A DNA stretch of 64,000 bases. Source: DAOSEC01 sp035362935 (GTDB lineage Bacteria; Bacillota_I; Bacilli_A; ML615J-28; CAG-313). The notes under the pieces are model-generated. The model worked only from the letters and a program-made list of their open reading frames with translations. It made no database searches and was not told the DNA's origin. The DNA lies in the NCBI GenBank assembly GCA_035362935.1, contig DAOSEC010000006.1, forward strand, positions 17,555 through 81,554. Direction: 5' to 3'. A program made the position numbers and the translations under genes. Position 1 is the first letter of the stretch; the number at the start of each line of letters is the position of its first letter. Positions 1 to 8,371 of this stretch are shown one piece after another.

Positions 1-1234
1 GGCTGGAGCTGAGGCAAAACTATTTTTTAGTAAGCTTCACACAATTGCTGATAAAGTTAAAAACGTATCTGTTACCAATTGCTTGCCTTTTTTAGATGCA
101 GAATATTTTACAAACGAAGCCTACAAGAAGATATTTCAAGTGGATTCTTGGTTCTATTCTGGAGCACTTAGAAAAGCACACAACAATGGAAACATATCGT
201 TTATCCCAAATCATTTGCATTTAGCTGGTTTAAGACGATTATCACATCGCAAACCAAATATTTTTGTTGGAACTGCCACATACCCGAACAAACACGGATA
301 TTTATCATTATCCTTATCCAATGTTTACGAGAAAAAAATGATAGCAGCATCCGACATTGTCATTTTAGAAATCAATCATAATTTTCCTAAAACATATGGA
401 GATTTAGAAATTCACGAATCAGAAGTTGATTTCTTCATTGAAGCAGATTACAAAGCTCCAGTTTTACCTGAGGTAGAATCCAATGAGAAGGATAGAACGA
501 TTGGAAAGTATATTGCTGATTTGATTCACGATGGAGACTCCATTCAATTAGGTATTGGTGGAATTCCAAACGCTGTAGCTGCAGCACTGATTAATAAAAA
601 AGATTTGGGAATTCATACCGAAATGTTTACGACCGGAATGATGAAATTAGTCAAAGCTGGAGTCATTAATGGAAGTAAGAAAACACTACACAAAGGAAAA
701 CACGTAGCTTGTTTTGCCTTAGGAACACAAGAACTTTATGATTTTATTGATGATAACCCTAGTGTATCAATTTTAGATGGAAACTATGTCAATGATCCAT
801 ATGTGATTGGAAAAAATGACAATCAAGTATCGATTAATACCACCATTGAAATTGATTTAACTGGTCAATGCTGTTCAGAATCGATTGGCACAAGACAATT
901 TAGTGGAACTGGTGGACAAGCAGATACTGCGATTGGTGCTCAAAATGCCAAAAATGGTAGATCCTTTATAGCACTCTATTCTACAGCAATGGTAAAAGAC
1001 CCAACCACAGGTGAACGAGTTGAGGTTTCTAAAATTGTACCAACGCTTAAAGCGGGTGCAGCGGTAACGTTATCAAGAAACGATGTTGATCATGTCGTGA
1101 CTGAATATGGAGTTGCTGTATTAAGAGGTACTTCAATTAACGAACGAGTGGAACGATTAATCGCAATTGCACATCCAAACTTTAGAGAGTCTCTTAAAAA
1201 GGAAGCAATTGAACTTGGGATTATAGCGGAGTAA
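1..1234 (+). CDS. Acetyl-CoA hydrolase/transferase family protein (5'-truncated by window)
   Basis: The reading frame is open from base 2, so this is the 3' part of a longer gene; the TTG at 83 is not the true start. About 410 residues are visible. The family moves CoA between acyl-CoAs and carboxylates such as acetate, butyrate or 4-hydroxybutyrate through a glutamyl-CoA intermediate. Visible family signatures are a glycine-rich IQLGIGGIPNAV loop, HTEMFTTGMM, the EIDLTGQCCSESIG segment and the C-terminal TEYGVAVLRG. It is cytosolic. An alpha/beta hydrolase begins 4 bases after its stop, so the three genes to 2963 are probably one transcript. The substrate cannot be read from sequence; a 4-hydroxybutyrate or butyrate CoA-transferase is as likely as an acetyl-CoA hydrolase. 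Confidence 0.9.
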   Translation, partial: AGAEAKLFFSKLHTIADKVKNVSVTNCLPFLDAEYFTNEAYKKIFQVDSWFYSGALRKAHNNGNISFIPNHLHLAGLRRLSHRKPNIFVGTATYPNKHGYLSLSLSNVYEKKMIAASDIVILEINHNFPKTYGDLEIHESEVDFFIEADYKAPVLPEVESNEKDRTIGKYIADLIHDGDSIQLGIGGIPNAVAAALINKKDLGIHTEMFTTGMMKLVKAGVINGSKKTLHKGKHVACFALGTQELYDFIDDNPSVSILDGNYVNDPYVIGKNDNQVSINTTIEIDLTGQCCSESIGTRQFSGTGGQADTAIGAQNAKNGRSFIALYSTAMVKDPTTGERVEVSKIVPTLKAGAAVTLSRNDVDHVVTEYGVAVLRGTSINERVERLIAIAHPNFRESLKKEAIELGIIAE

Positions 1235-1238
1235 ATCT

Positions 1239-2057
1239 ATGGCATTTTTCAAGTATTTGGATAAAAATGTATATTATGACGTTGTAGGATCTGGAAAACC
1301 GATATTGATATTAAATGGAATCATGATGTCAACGATGAGCTGGGAGCCATTTGTACAAAGTTTATCGGATCATAACACATTGATTCGTGTTGATTTCTTA
1401 GACCAAGGTCAATCCGATAAGATGAAAGAACAATACACACAATCGATTCAAGTAGAGTTAGTAAAGGCACTACTCGATCACATTAATATAAAAAAAGTAA
1501 ATATAGTCGGAATATCATATGGTGGAGAAGTCGCTATCGGATTTGCGATTGCCTATCAATCTTATGTCGAACGACTATTATTATTTAATACAACAGCACA
1601 AACTTCAGATTGGTTAGCTGACATTGGGCATTCATGGAAAGCAGTTGGAAAAACACGAGATGCCAATGCATATTATAAAACAACGATTCCAATTATATAT
1701 TCTGCTGGTTACTATCAAAAGCGAATTGAATGGATGAAAGCAAGAGAACAAAAACTCAAACCTGTGTTTTCCAATCCCATCTTCTTAGATGCAATGGACC
1801 GTTTAACGACAAGTGCAGAAAGCTATAACGAAATCGATAGAGTATCATCGATTAAAGTTCCAACACTCATTGTTGCAGCTGAAGATGATTCGCTTACACC
1901 AAAACAAGATCAAGAAATCTTGCACAAATTGATTACCACATCCGAACTTATTCACATTCCAAATTGTGGACATGCATCGATGTATGAAAAACCATTGGTG
2001 TTTGTTACGTTGGTACTTGGATTTATCAATGCACCAGTAACGGATTTTAATATATAA
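1239..2057 (+). CDS. Alpha/beta hydrolase fold protein
   Basis: A 272-residue cytosolic alpha/beta hydrolase. The nucleophile elbow GISYGG places the catalytic serine at residue 93. A candidate acid lies in AAEDDSLTP near residue 213 and the catalytic histidine is in NCGHASMYEKP near residue 245. Asn-Gly at residues 26-27 (LNGIMM) replaces the usual His-Gly oxyanion motif. There is no signal peptide. The gene starts 4 bases after the CoA-transferase stop and is followed 15 bases later by a second hydrolase, so it probably acts on acyl esters or thioesters in the same pathway. The substrate is unknown. Confidence 0.85.
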   Translation: MAFFKYLDKNVYYDVVGSGKPILILNGIMMSTMSWEPFVQSLSDHNTLIRVDFLDQGQSDKMKEQYTQSIQVELVKALLDHINIKKVNIVGISYGGEVAIGFAIAYQSYVERLLLFNTTAQTSDWLADIGHSWKAVGKTRDANAYYKTTIPIIYSAGYYQKRIEWMKAREQKLKPVFSNPIFLDAMDRLTTSAESYNEIDRVSSIKVPTLIVAAEDDSLTPKQDQEILHKLITTSELIHIPNCGHASMYEKPLVFVTLVLGFINAPVTDFNI

Positions 2058-2072
2058 AGGAGAGTATGCTGT

Positions 2073-2963
2073 ATGAATTATGAAAAGAAAACTATTTCGC
2101 TTCCTAATGGAGAAACATACCACTATATTGAACAAGGAACAGGTCCAAAAACAATCCTATTAGTTCATGGTAATATGTCATCTTCGGTTCATTATCATCC
2201 AATGCTGATGCGAATTCCGAACGAATTTAAAGTATATGCAATGGATTTAAGAGGATTTGGCGATAGTACATATATCAATCGTATCAATCACTTAAAAGAG
2301 TTTGCAGAAGATTTGTCTTTATTTATGGACCGGCTACACATCAAGAAAGCATCGCTTGTTGGTTGGTCAACAGGTGGTGGAATTGCTTTAGAGTTTGCTT
2401 CACGTTATCCAAGTAAAACCGAAAAAGTTGTGTTGATTGAGTCAACATCTCACAAAGGATATCCAATTTTCAAAAAAGATTCAACAGGAGTTCCTCAAAT
2501 TGGGGTCCCATATGCAACCAAAGAAGAGATGGCACTTGACCCAATTCAAGTTGCTCCAGCAGTCAAAGCAATGGAAGATAAAAATGTACCGTTTATGAGT
2601 TGGTTATGGGATCAAGCAATTTATACTGTTAACAAGCCAGACCCACAAGAGCACATTATTTATATCAATGAAACACTAAAACAACGAAATTTAGTGGATA
2701 TTGATTGGGCACTTGCGACCTTAAATATGAGCAATACAAGAAATGTGTACGTAGAAGGCGATGGCTCAATTCATAATATCAAAGCTCCAGTATTGCATAT
2801 TTGGTCTAAAAAAGACTTAGTTGTTCCAAATTATATGCTAAATGAAAATGTGGAAGCGTTGAAAGACCAATCTGAGGTCATCATTTATGAACATAGTGGA
2901 CATTCTCCACTCGTTGATGTTCCTGATCAATTGACCGTAGATATCTTACGATTTATTAAATAG
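2073..2963 (+). CDS. Alpha/beta hydrolase fold protein
   Basis: A 296-residue alpha/beta hydrolase with a strong AAGGAGAG ribosome binding site. HGN (oxyanion region) is at residues 32-34, the elbow GWSTGG carries Ser99, an acid is in WSKKDLVVP near residue 249, and the histidine is in EHSGHSPLVD near residue 278. No signal peptide is seen. It is divergent from the hydrolase just upstream, so the pair need not be a recent duplication. A terminator follows immediately, which makes this the last gene of the CoA-transferase operon. It could be an esterase, lactonase or acyl-CoA thioesterase; sequence alone does not decide. Confidence 0.85.
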   Translation: MNYEKKTISLPNGETYHYIEQGTGPKTILLVHGNMSSSVHYHPMLMRIPNEFKVYAMDLRGFGDSTYINRINHLKEFAEDLSLFMDRLHIKKASLVGWSTGGGIALEFASRYPSKTEKVVLIESTSHKGYPIFKKDSTGVPQIGVPYATKEEMALDPIQVAPAVKAMEDKNVPFMSWLWDQAIYTVNKPDPQEHIIYINETLKQRNLVDIDWALATLNMSNTRNVYVEGDGSIHNIKAPVLHIWSKKDLVVPNYMLNENVEALKDQSEVIIYEHSGHSPLVDVPDQLTVDILRFIK

Positions 2964-2972
2964 CAACTTAAG

Positions 2973-3009
2973 AAAGCACACGATGTAGGATTATTGTGTG
3001 CTTTTTGTT
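2973..3009 (+). terminator. Rho-independent terminator
   Basis: A 9-bp stem AAAGCACAC/GTGTGCTTT with a 14-base loop runs into a T-rich tract. It ends the CoA-transferase/hydrolase operon. Confidence 0.8.
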
Positions 3010-3035
3010 TTAAAAATAAAAAAGGAGGAAAAAAC

Positions 3036-3245
3036 ATGTATCTATTAAAAGTCACAGAGGAGTTACAAGGATTGCCTACGTTTATTGCATCGGATGATCC
3101 AAAACATAAGAACTGGTTTGTTTCAGAAAAACCAACTATTTTCTTAAAACTAAAAGATGCGCGCAAACTAAGAAAACGAATTCTAGAGAACAAAGGATTT
3201 GAAGGTGTTGACGTATACAAGATTACGAAAATGAAATCCGAGTAG
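3036..3245 (+). CDS. Small protein of unknown function (69 aa)
   Basis: A 69-residue basic, Lys-rich protein that I do not recognise. ATG 3036 is preferred because AAAGGAGGAA lies 5-8 bases upstream; an in-frame upstream ATG at 2994 lies inside the preceding terminator. There is no membrane segment or Cys motif. It starts MYLLKVTEEL and has a KLKDARKLRKRI helix in the middle, which could be a small alpha/beta fold. It is flanked by terminators on both sides, so it is either monocistronic or expressed by readthrough. The good ribosome binding site makes translation likely. Confidence 0.65.
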   Translation: MYLLKVTEELQGLPTFIASDDPKHKNWFVSEKPTIFLKLKDARKLRKRILENKGFEGVDVYKITKMKSE

Positions 3246-3250
3246 CATCG

Positions 3251-3288
3251 AAAACAGGACATATGCATATGCATGCGTCCTGTTTTTA
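3251..3288 (+). terminator. Rho-independent terminator
   Basis: An AAAACAGGAC/GTCCTGTTTT stem with a loop made of ATGCAT repeats is followed by TTTTTATT, just after the stop of the 69-residue gene. Confidence 0.85.
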
Positions 3289-3308
3289 TTTGCATAATCA
3301 AGTGATTA

Positions 3309-3317
3309 TGATATAAT
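3309..3317 (+). promoter_or_regulatory. Extended -10 promoter (TGATATAAT)
   Basis: A consensus TGnTATAAT extended -10 lies 26 bases upstream of the membrane-protein start at 3343. The -35 region is weak. Confidence 0.65.
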
Positions 3318-3342
3318 TGCGTTAAGAAACGAGGTTAGATTG

Positions 3343-3771
3343 ATGGATTTACTGAAACATACGATGATTCATTCACTAAAAAATTTGGGGAAGCTTTATG
3401 TGCTGAAGCAAAGAAATATATTATCTATATTATTATTTTATATTGCGAGTGCGATTACAATTCCACTTTTTATATTGACTGCTATAATATATGTCATTTA
3501 TTATTTGTTAAACGCAGTCTATGTGTATTGTTCTTCTTTAGCTAAACGAGTATTAGTTAAAACAAGATCAACGCTTCTTGCAATACCTTTTATTATTATC
3601 GGGGTATTTTTGGCTGTCTTTAGCATTGTCTTATATTTTGTAACAAAGGGATTGTCGCGCTTATTGCAATCGTTTATTCATCTCATTGATATTGGAAAGT
3701 ATCTAATTCACGATGAACTAATCTTTTTCTTAGGAAAATATAGTAGATCAACAAATACAAATCCATTTTAG
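3343..3771 (+). CDS. Small integral membrane protein of unknown function
   Basis: A 142-residue protein (from ATG 3343, one codon after an alternative TTG) with two long hydrophobic regions. The first is at about residues 27-60, broken by a Tyr-rich stretch; the second is at about 85-108. Short basic ends suggest a cytoplasmic N-terminus. There is no Cys or catalytic motif and I do not recognise the family. It has its own extended -10 promoter, and the next gene starts 65 bases later without a clear terminator between, so the AraC-type regulator may share its transcript. Confidence 0.7.
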   Translation: MDLLKHTMIHSLKNLGKLYVLKQRNILSILLFYIASAITIPLFILTAIIYVIYYLLNAVYVYCSSLAKRVLVKTRSTLLAIPFIIIGVFLAVFSIVLYFVTKGLSRLLQSFIHLIDIGKYLIHDELIFFLGKYSRSTNTNPF

Positions 3772-3835
3772 TTGTGCAAGAAACATCAAGAAATGAATAG
3801 ATGTGTTTTGGTATACTTGTTATTGAGGTGAGAAT

Positions 3836-4741
3836 ATGGAGTTATCTAGTAAGGTAGAACTTGTTCAGACGATGCAACAATACATTAAGAACCACTTAGA
3901 AGATTCCTTTACATTGCATGATTTAGCAAAAGAAGTCAACTATTCGCCTTATTATTGTGCAAGAATCTTTAAAGAACTCATCGAGATGGCACCTTTTGAA
4001 TATGTAAGAGCAATGAGGTTATCAAAGGCAGCTCTTATGATGAGAGATCAAAAGGTAAAAGTGATTGATGTTGCGTTTTCGTTTGACTTTGGTACTCACG
4101 AAGGCTTTACTAGGGCTTTTAGTCAGTACTTTGGAATTACGCCAAAACAGTATGCAAAGCATCATCCACCGATTCGATTGTTTCTACCATACGATGTAAA
4201 AAGTAGATACATTCACCTCAGAAAGGAAACGTATCACATGAAACAAAAAACAAAACCAAACACGGTCTTTATTCAAGTGATTGAGCGACCAGAAAGAAAA
4301 CTTATTTTAAAACGAGGGGTAAAAGCAACGCATTATTTTGAATATTGTGAAGAAGTTGGATGTGATGTTTGGGGGATGTTAACCAGCATCAAAGAAGCGC
4401 TTTATGAACCCGTTGGGTTATGGCTACCAAAGAAACTAATCAAACCTATGACAAGTGAATATGTTCAAGGAGTAGAAGTGCCATTAGATTATTCTGGTAT
4501 TATGCCAGAAGGATTTGAACTAATTACATTAGAACCATGTAAAATGATGGTGTTTCAAGGCCAACCTTACGATGATGTTGAATTTGACATCCATGTTGGA
4601 GAAGTGATGGAACTCATTGATACATTTGATCCATCTTTGTATGGTTATCAGTGGGATGATGATTTTGCACCTAGGTTTCAATTAGAACCTCGTGGATATC
4701 GCGGTTATATCGAAGCAAGACCAGTAAAAGAACTCAAATAA
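3836..4741 (+). CDS. AraC-family regulator with GyrI-like effector domain
   Basis: A 301-residue two-domain protein. Residues 7-110 form an AraC/XylS double helix-turn-helix: the first helix pair is around FTLHDLAKEVNYSPYYCARIFKE, and the second contains VAFSFDFGTHEGFTRAFSQYFG, ending in the typical ITPKQY. After a linker, residues about 140-300 look like a GyrI-like/SOUL-type effector-binding domain. This order (DNA-binding first) is the Rob/MarA-GyrI type that senses small hydrophobic or toxic compounds. The start has the ribosome binding site GAGGTGAG. The gene is closed by a terminator. Its target genes are not evident from the neighbours. Confidence 0.88.
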   Translation: MELSSKVELVQTMQQYIKNHLEDSFTLHDLAKEVNYSPYYCARIFKELIEMAPFEYVRAMRLSKAALMMRDQKVKVIDVAFSFDFGTHEGFTRAFSQYFGITPKQYAKHHPPIRLFLPYDVKSRYIHLRKETYHMKQKTKPNTVFIQVIERPERKLILKRGVKATHYFEYCEEVGCDVWGMLTSIKEALYEPVGLWLPKKLIKPMTSEYVQGVEVPLDYSGIMPEGFELITLEPCKMMVFQGQPYDDVEFDIHVGEVMELIDTFDPSLYGYQWDDDFAPRFQLEPRGYRGYIEARPVKELK

Positions 4742-4747
4742 GATAAG

Positions 4748-4775
4748 AAAGTTCAATGAGAATTGAACTTTTTTT
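4748..4775 (+). terminator. Rho-independent terminator
   Basis: A 10-bp perfect stem AAAGTTCAAT/ATTGAACTTT with a 4-base loop is followed by T5, after the AraC-type gene. Confidence 0.85.
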
Positions 4776-4829
4776 CTTGGTCAAACACAAGTTTCATAGT
4801 ATAATATTGATTTGAAGAGGTATGACAAA

Positions 4830-6794
4830 ATGAAGTATAAAGGAATTATCATCTTGCTTGCATTGATTATGATGTTAAGCGGATGTCAAAACACAGAAGA
4901 AACAACTTATCAAATTACATTTGATACAGCAGGTGGTAACATCATTGAGCCTCTTACAACGAAAGAGTTTTCAGATGTAACACTGCCGTCTCCAACAAGA
5001 AATGGACTTCAGTTTATTGGATGGGTTGATAAGTTAAATGTGTCAATGGAACCTATATTTGAGTTATCTAATGTAGATAAATCAATAGAACTACTTGCGA
5101 AGTGGCAGTTTACAATCACCTATTACAATCGTTTCTTAGAGGTCATTCAAACCAAAGAATATGTATTAGGTGCTAATAGCCAATTAGAAGAGTATATAGA
5201 AGAGTCAAATGAACTCGATTTTTTAGGTTGGTTTGATCAAGATGGAAGGTTGTATCAAAATACGAATACAATTACATCCCATATATCACTTTATTCTGCA
5301 TTTGAATTCACGATTGATTTTGTAACAAACGCTATAGAGGACTTAGAACCTGTACAAGTAAAGTTATCAGAAGACATTGACTTGCCAATACCAATCAAAG
5401 CACACTATACCTTCATAGGGTGGTATACCGATGATGCATTATCGAAGAAAGTGGAGTCTACAGTTGAACTAGATTCTCACACCACACTATATGCAAAATG
5501 GAGTTTATCGGCAGAGTACTTGTCAAACTTAATCTTCGAAGCTGAAGGCAATGAACTAGTTTTAGCAGGAAGCATCGCACCAATCGATCAAGTTATTGTA
5601 CCATCTATGGTTGGCGAAAAAAAAGTTATAGGAATAAAAGATAATGCATTTATCAATCAAAATATGATAACGGCATTAATTTTTGAAGAATCTAGCAATA
5701 TCGTCTATATTGGTAGAAGTGCCTTTGCTGCAACTAGTATAACTAGCCTCATTCTCCCGGAAAGTCTAACCACGATTAAATTTGGAGCCTTTAAGGGCGT
5801 TTCTACATTGATGGAAGTGTCATTTCCAGAGTATCTAGAGATTTTAGAAAAAGAAGCCTTCTTATCTACTGGATGGTATCAGCAACTTAGAAACACACAA
5901 TTCATCATCAATCATATTTTGTTTTTCTACAAAGGATCGGAGTCTTCAATTACAATCCCGAGTCATGTGAATCAAATTTATGACTATGCATTTGAATCAA
6001 ATACAAGTATAAAAACCATATATTTTGAAGAAAACTCAAATCTACAAACGATCAGCGAATTTGCCTTTTATGGAAGCCGTGTGGAAACGATTCACGTTCC
6101 AAATAGCATAACAACTATAGAGAATCGTGCATTTGAGAATCATTTATATATCAGAAACCTACACTTTGGTAGTGGAAGCAATTTATTATCAATTGGTGAA
6201 CATGCGTTTGAAAAAAGTGGTTTAACAACGGCGCTTTTCCCAAGTACAGTCACATCCGTTGGAATTGATGCATTTGCTCAAACACCTTGGCTAGGAGAAT
6301 TTGAAAGTGATTTTGTTGTGATTGGTGATATTCTAGTTCGATTTAAGGGTCACATTACTACAGTCACAATTCCCAATACGATTCGTGTCATTGGACCAAA
6401 AGCGATGGCGTTTAACTTTGTAAAACATGTGATTATTTCAAATAGTGTAGAATCCATTGAAAAACAAGCTTTTGTTGGAACGCATCTTGATTCGGTTACG
6501 TTTGAAGCAAATAGTAAGTTAAAATACATAGGTGAGGAGGCCTTTCTTAACAATTATGTGAAAGGTGACATTGCAATACCTTCTAGTGTTGAGTTGATTG
6601 CTGATGGAGCGTTTAACAACTGCATTAATTTAAAATCGATATCATTTTCAACGGAACAACCACCAGTGATACAATCAATCTTTTTACCCGCAGATGAAGC
6701 ACGAATTAAAATTTATGTTCCCGCAGAGTATTTAACAATATATCAAACAAATATCAATTTTAGTCGCTATGCTTCCATTATTCTAAGTAAATAA
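4830..6794 (+). CDS. Lipoprotein with InlB-type repeats and BspA-like leucine-rich repeats
   Basis: A surface lipoprotein of 654 residues. ATG 4830 is preferred: GAAGAGG lies 9 bases upstream, and the protein then begins MKYKGIIILLALIMMLSGC, a signal peptide with lipobox LSGC. After it come two or three Listeria-Bacteroides/InlB B-type modules (ITFDTAGG ... GWV, then FLGWFDQDG, then FIGWYTD ... LYAKW). Then, from about residue 240, there are many BspA-like LRR_5 units of the form I.I...V..I...AF......I......ES. Such proteins mediate adhesion or surface interaction. No C-terminal sorting signal is seen, so anchoring is through the lipid. A TATAAT at 4800-4805 probably drives it as a single gene between terminators. 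Confidence 0.88.
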   Translation: MKYKGIIILLALIMMLSGCQNTEETTYQITFDTAGGNIIEPLTTKEFSDVTLPSPTRNGLQFIGWVDKLNVSMEPIFELSNVDKSIELLAKWQFTITYYNRFLEVIQTKEYVLGANSQLEEYIEESNELDFLGWFDQDGRLYQNTNTITSHISLYSAFEFTIDFVTNAIEDLEPVQVKLSEDIDLPIPIKAHYTFIGWYTDDALSKKVESTVELDSHTTLYAKWSLSAEYLSNLIFEAEGNELVLAGSIAPIDQVIVPSMVGEKKVIGIKDNAFINQNMITALIFEESSNIVYIGRSAFAATSITSLILPESLTTIKFGAFKGVSTLMEVSFPEYLEILEKEAFLSTGWYQQLRNTQFIINHILFFYKGSESSITIPSHVNQIYDYAFESNTSIKTIYFEENSNLQTISEFAFYGSRVETIHVPNSITTIENRAFENHLYIRNLHFGSGSNLLSIGEHAFEKSGLTTALFPSTVTSVGIDAFAQTPWLGEFESDFVVIGDILVRFKGHITTVTIPNTIRVIGPKAMAFNFVKHVIISNSVESIEKQAFVGTHLDSVTFEANSKLKYIGEEAFLNNYVKGDIAIPSSVELIADGAFNNCINLKSISFSTEQPPVIQSIFLPADEARIKIYVPAEYLTIYQTNINFSRYASIILSK

Positions 6795-6804
6795 AAAGTA
6801 TATC

Positions 6805-6844
6805 AAAGAGTTAGGAATTGAAACGAATTCTTAACTCTTTTTTG
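6805..6844 (+). terminator. Rho-independent terminator
   Basis: A long stem AAAGAGTTA(G)GAATT/AATTCTTAACTCTTT with one mismatch, followed by a T run, closes the LRR lipoprotein gene. Confidence 0.88.
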
Positions 6845-6882
6845 ATCAACGAAAATAATATAAAAATAAATATAATAAATTA

Positions 6883-6912
6883 TTGACAATAGTGTACGAC
6901 ATACAGTATAAT
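6883..6912 (+). promoter_or_regulatory. Consensus sigma-A promoter with overlapping operator-like inverted repeat
   Basis: TTGACA (6883-6888) and TATAAT (6907-6912) are both consensus, with an 18-bp spacer. The spacer holds AGTGTA-CGACA-TACAGT (6891-6907), an inverted repeat of the form AnTGTA-N5-TACAnT that touches the -10 box. PadR proteins bind TGTA/TACA-type or ATGT-N8-ACAT operators, so autorepression by the next gene is likely; this is inference. Confidence 0.75.
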
Positions 6913-6931
6913 ATAGACAGAGGTGATGAAA

Positions 6932-7264
6932 GTGGAGAAACCAAGAGAAATTATGGATAACCTTATTCTAGAATTAAAACGAGGGACACTTGTTTTGAGT
7001 GTATTGGCATCGCTACATGAACCACAATATGGATATTCGCTTGTTCAAGTACTAGAAGAACGAAACATTCCAATTGAAGCGGGAACGCTATATCCATTAT
7101 TAAGACGACTAGAAAGCCAACAACTCCTTAAAAGTGAATGGGAAACATCAGGCTCAAAACCAAGAAAGTATTATATCATTAGTGAAACAGGACAAGAAGT
7201 ATTGAAACAATTAAAAGCAGAGTGGACAACGTTATCTACTCAAATGAATGAAATTTTAAAATAA
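6932..7264 (+). CDS. PadR-family transcriptional regulator
   Basis: A repressor of about 110 residues with the PadR winged helix: LVLSVLASLHEPQYGYSLVQVLEER, then IEAGTLYPLLRRLESQQLLKSEWE and SGSKPRKYYIISETGQEVL. The C-terminal dimerisation helix is short (subfamily 2). The start is uncertain: GAGGTGAT overlaps ATG 6926 and is correctly spaced for GTG 6932, which I use; ATG 6953 is also possible. The stop is followed 9 bases later by a HAAS-type membrane protein, the classic PadR-membrane protein pair. Both are probably autoregulated from the promoter at 6883-6912. Confidence 0.9.
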   Translation: MEKPREIMDNLILELKRGTLVLSVLASLHEPQYGYSLVQVLEERNIPIEAGTLYPLLRRLESQQLLKSEWETSGSKPRKYYIISETGQEVLKQLKAEWTTLSTQMNEILK

Positions 7265-7273
7265 GGAGTGAAA

Positions 7274-8257
7274 ATGATGAAAGAAAAAAGATTAAGCAAT
7301 GAAGAAATGATTACATCGTATGTTCGCGAAGTAACAAAGCGAGTTCCACAAAAGCAAAAAACTGATATTGAGTTAGAATTAAGAAGTCTAATTGAAGACC
7401 AAATTGAAAGTAACAAGGAACAAACAGTAGAAACGATTCTGTTACAACTTGGAAGTCCAAAAGCAATGGCAGAAAACTACTTAGAACACAAACGATATTT
7501 AATTGGTCCAGCCTATTTTGATTTTTACATTACATTGTTAAAGATTGTGATTCCTTCTGTGATACTAGCCTTAACAATCGCACTAACTGTATCGTTTGTT
7601 ATGAGTACGGATCAAACAGGAATCCAGTTCATATTAAACCTAATTAGCTCTTGGTGGTCAGCTTCACTTCAAGTCTTTGCCTTTCTCACGATTGGATTTG
7701 TTATTGTTGAGTATGTTAAGGGTGGAAAAGCTGAAGCGGAAACCTGGACACCAAGTTTGCTTGAAAGAGTAGAAGTCGAACCCGCAAAAGTAAAAATTGG
7801 GGATTCGATTGTTGCTATCGTATTTTTAGTGATTGGATTTATTATTTTCAACGTAACACCTAATCTTATCGCGATTCATATGGTTGAAGGAAACATTCAA
7901 AGTGTTCCACTTCTAAATGAAGCAATCTATCCAACAATCTTATTATGGATAAATCTTGGATTCCTAATATCTATGGTGAAAGAACTTACCAAAATAATCA
8001 TTCGTAACTATAATAGGTTGCAATTTGTTGTCCAAACCATACTAGGGATGTTAAGTGTTGTTGTTGCAATATTCCTATTAACAATGCCAAACTTGATTCA
8101 TCCAACACTCACATCTGATTTAGCGGCAGTAGGATTTGAAATGGATTTTGATTTATATGCTTTTTTAAACCGCGGGAAAACAATCTTACTTTACATCATT
8201 GTTGTCGTGTTCGCGATTGAAGTCATAACATCAGGTTTAAAATTAAAAAGAAAATAA
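7274..8257 (+). CDS. HAAS/DUF1700-like membrane protein paired with PadR
   Basis: A protein of about 327 residues. The first 75 residues are a soluble helical domain (VTKRVPQKQKTDIELELRS ... LGSPKAMAENYL) typical of the HAAS/permease-prefix family found beside PadR regulators. About six or seven transmembrane helices follow, from residue 80 to 325. ATG 7274 has AAGGAG seven bases upstream; a GTG at 7268 is the alternative. The role of the family is poorly defined. It is usually linked to envelope stress or to modulation of a partner ABC or sigma system, neither of which is seen next to it here. A strong terminator closes the two-gene operon. Confidence 0.78.
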   Translation: MMKEKRLSNEEMITSYVREVTKRVPQKQKTDIELELRSLIEDQIESNKEQTVETILLQLGSPKAMAENYLEHKRYLIGPAYFDFYITLLKIVIPSVILALTIALTVSFVMSTDQTGIQFILNLISSWWSASLQVFAFLTIGFVIVEYVKGGKAEAETWTPSLLERVEVEPAKVKIGDSIVAIVFLVIGFIIFNVTPNLIAIHMVEGNIQSVPLLNEAIYPTILLWINLGFLISMVKELTKIIIRNYNRLQFVVQTILGMLSVVVAIFLLTMPNLIHPTLTSDLAAVGFEMDFDLYAFLNRGKTILLYIIVVVFAIEVITSGLKLKRK

Positions 8258-8265
8258 TAAGTATT

Positions 8266-8294
8266 CAAAGATGCATGCGAGTGCATCTTTTTTA
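8266..8294 (+). terminator. Rho-independent terminator
   Basis: The AAAGATGCA/TGCATCTTT stem is followed by TTT, after the PadR operon. Confidence 0.85.
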
Positions 8295-8328
8295 TAGGTG
8301 TATATTAAAACATTTCTTATCGCCTTTT

Positions 8329-8337
8329 TGATATAAT
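8329..8337 (+). promoter_or_regulatory. Extended -10 promoter for msrAB
   Basis: TGATATAAT, a consensus extended -10, lies 34 bases upstream of the msrAB start. Confidence 0.65.
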
Positions 8338-8371
8338 ATGAACAGTAAATATAGAAAGAGGTGAGTTTAAT

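Noticed and set aside
3340..3342. TTG start for the small membrane protein
   Set aside because: ATG 3343 directly follows and has the better distance to GAGGT.
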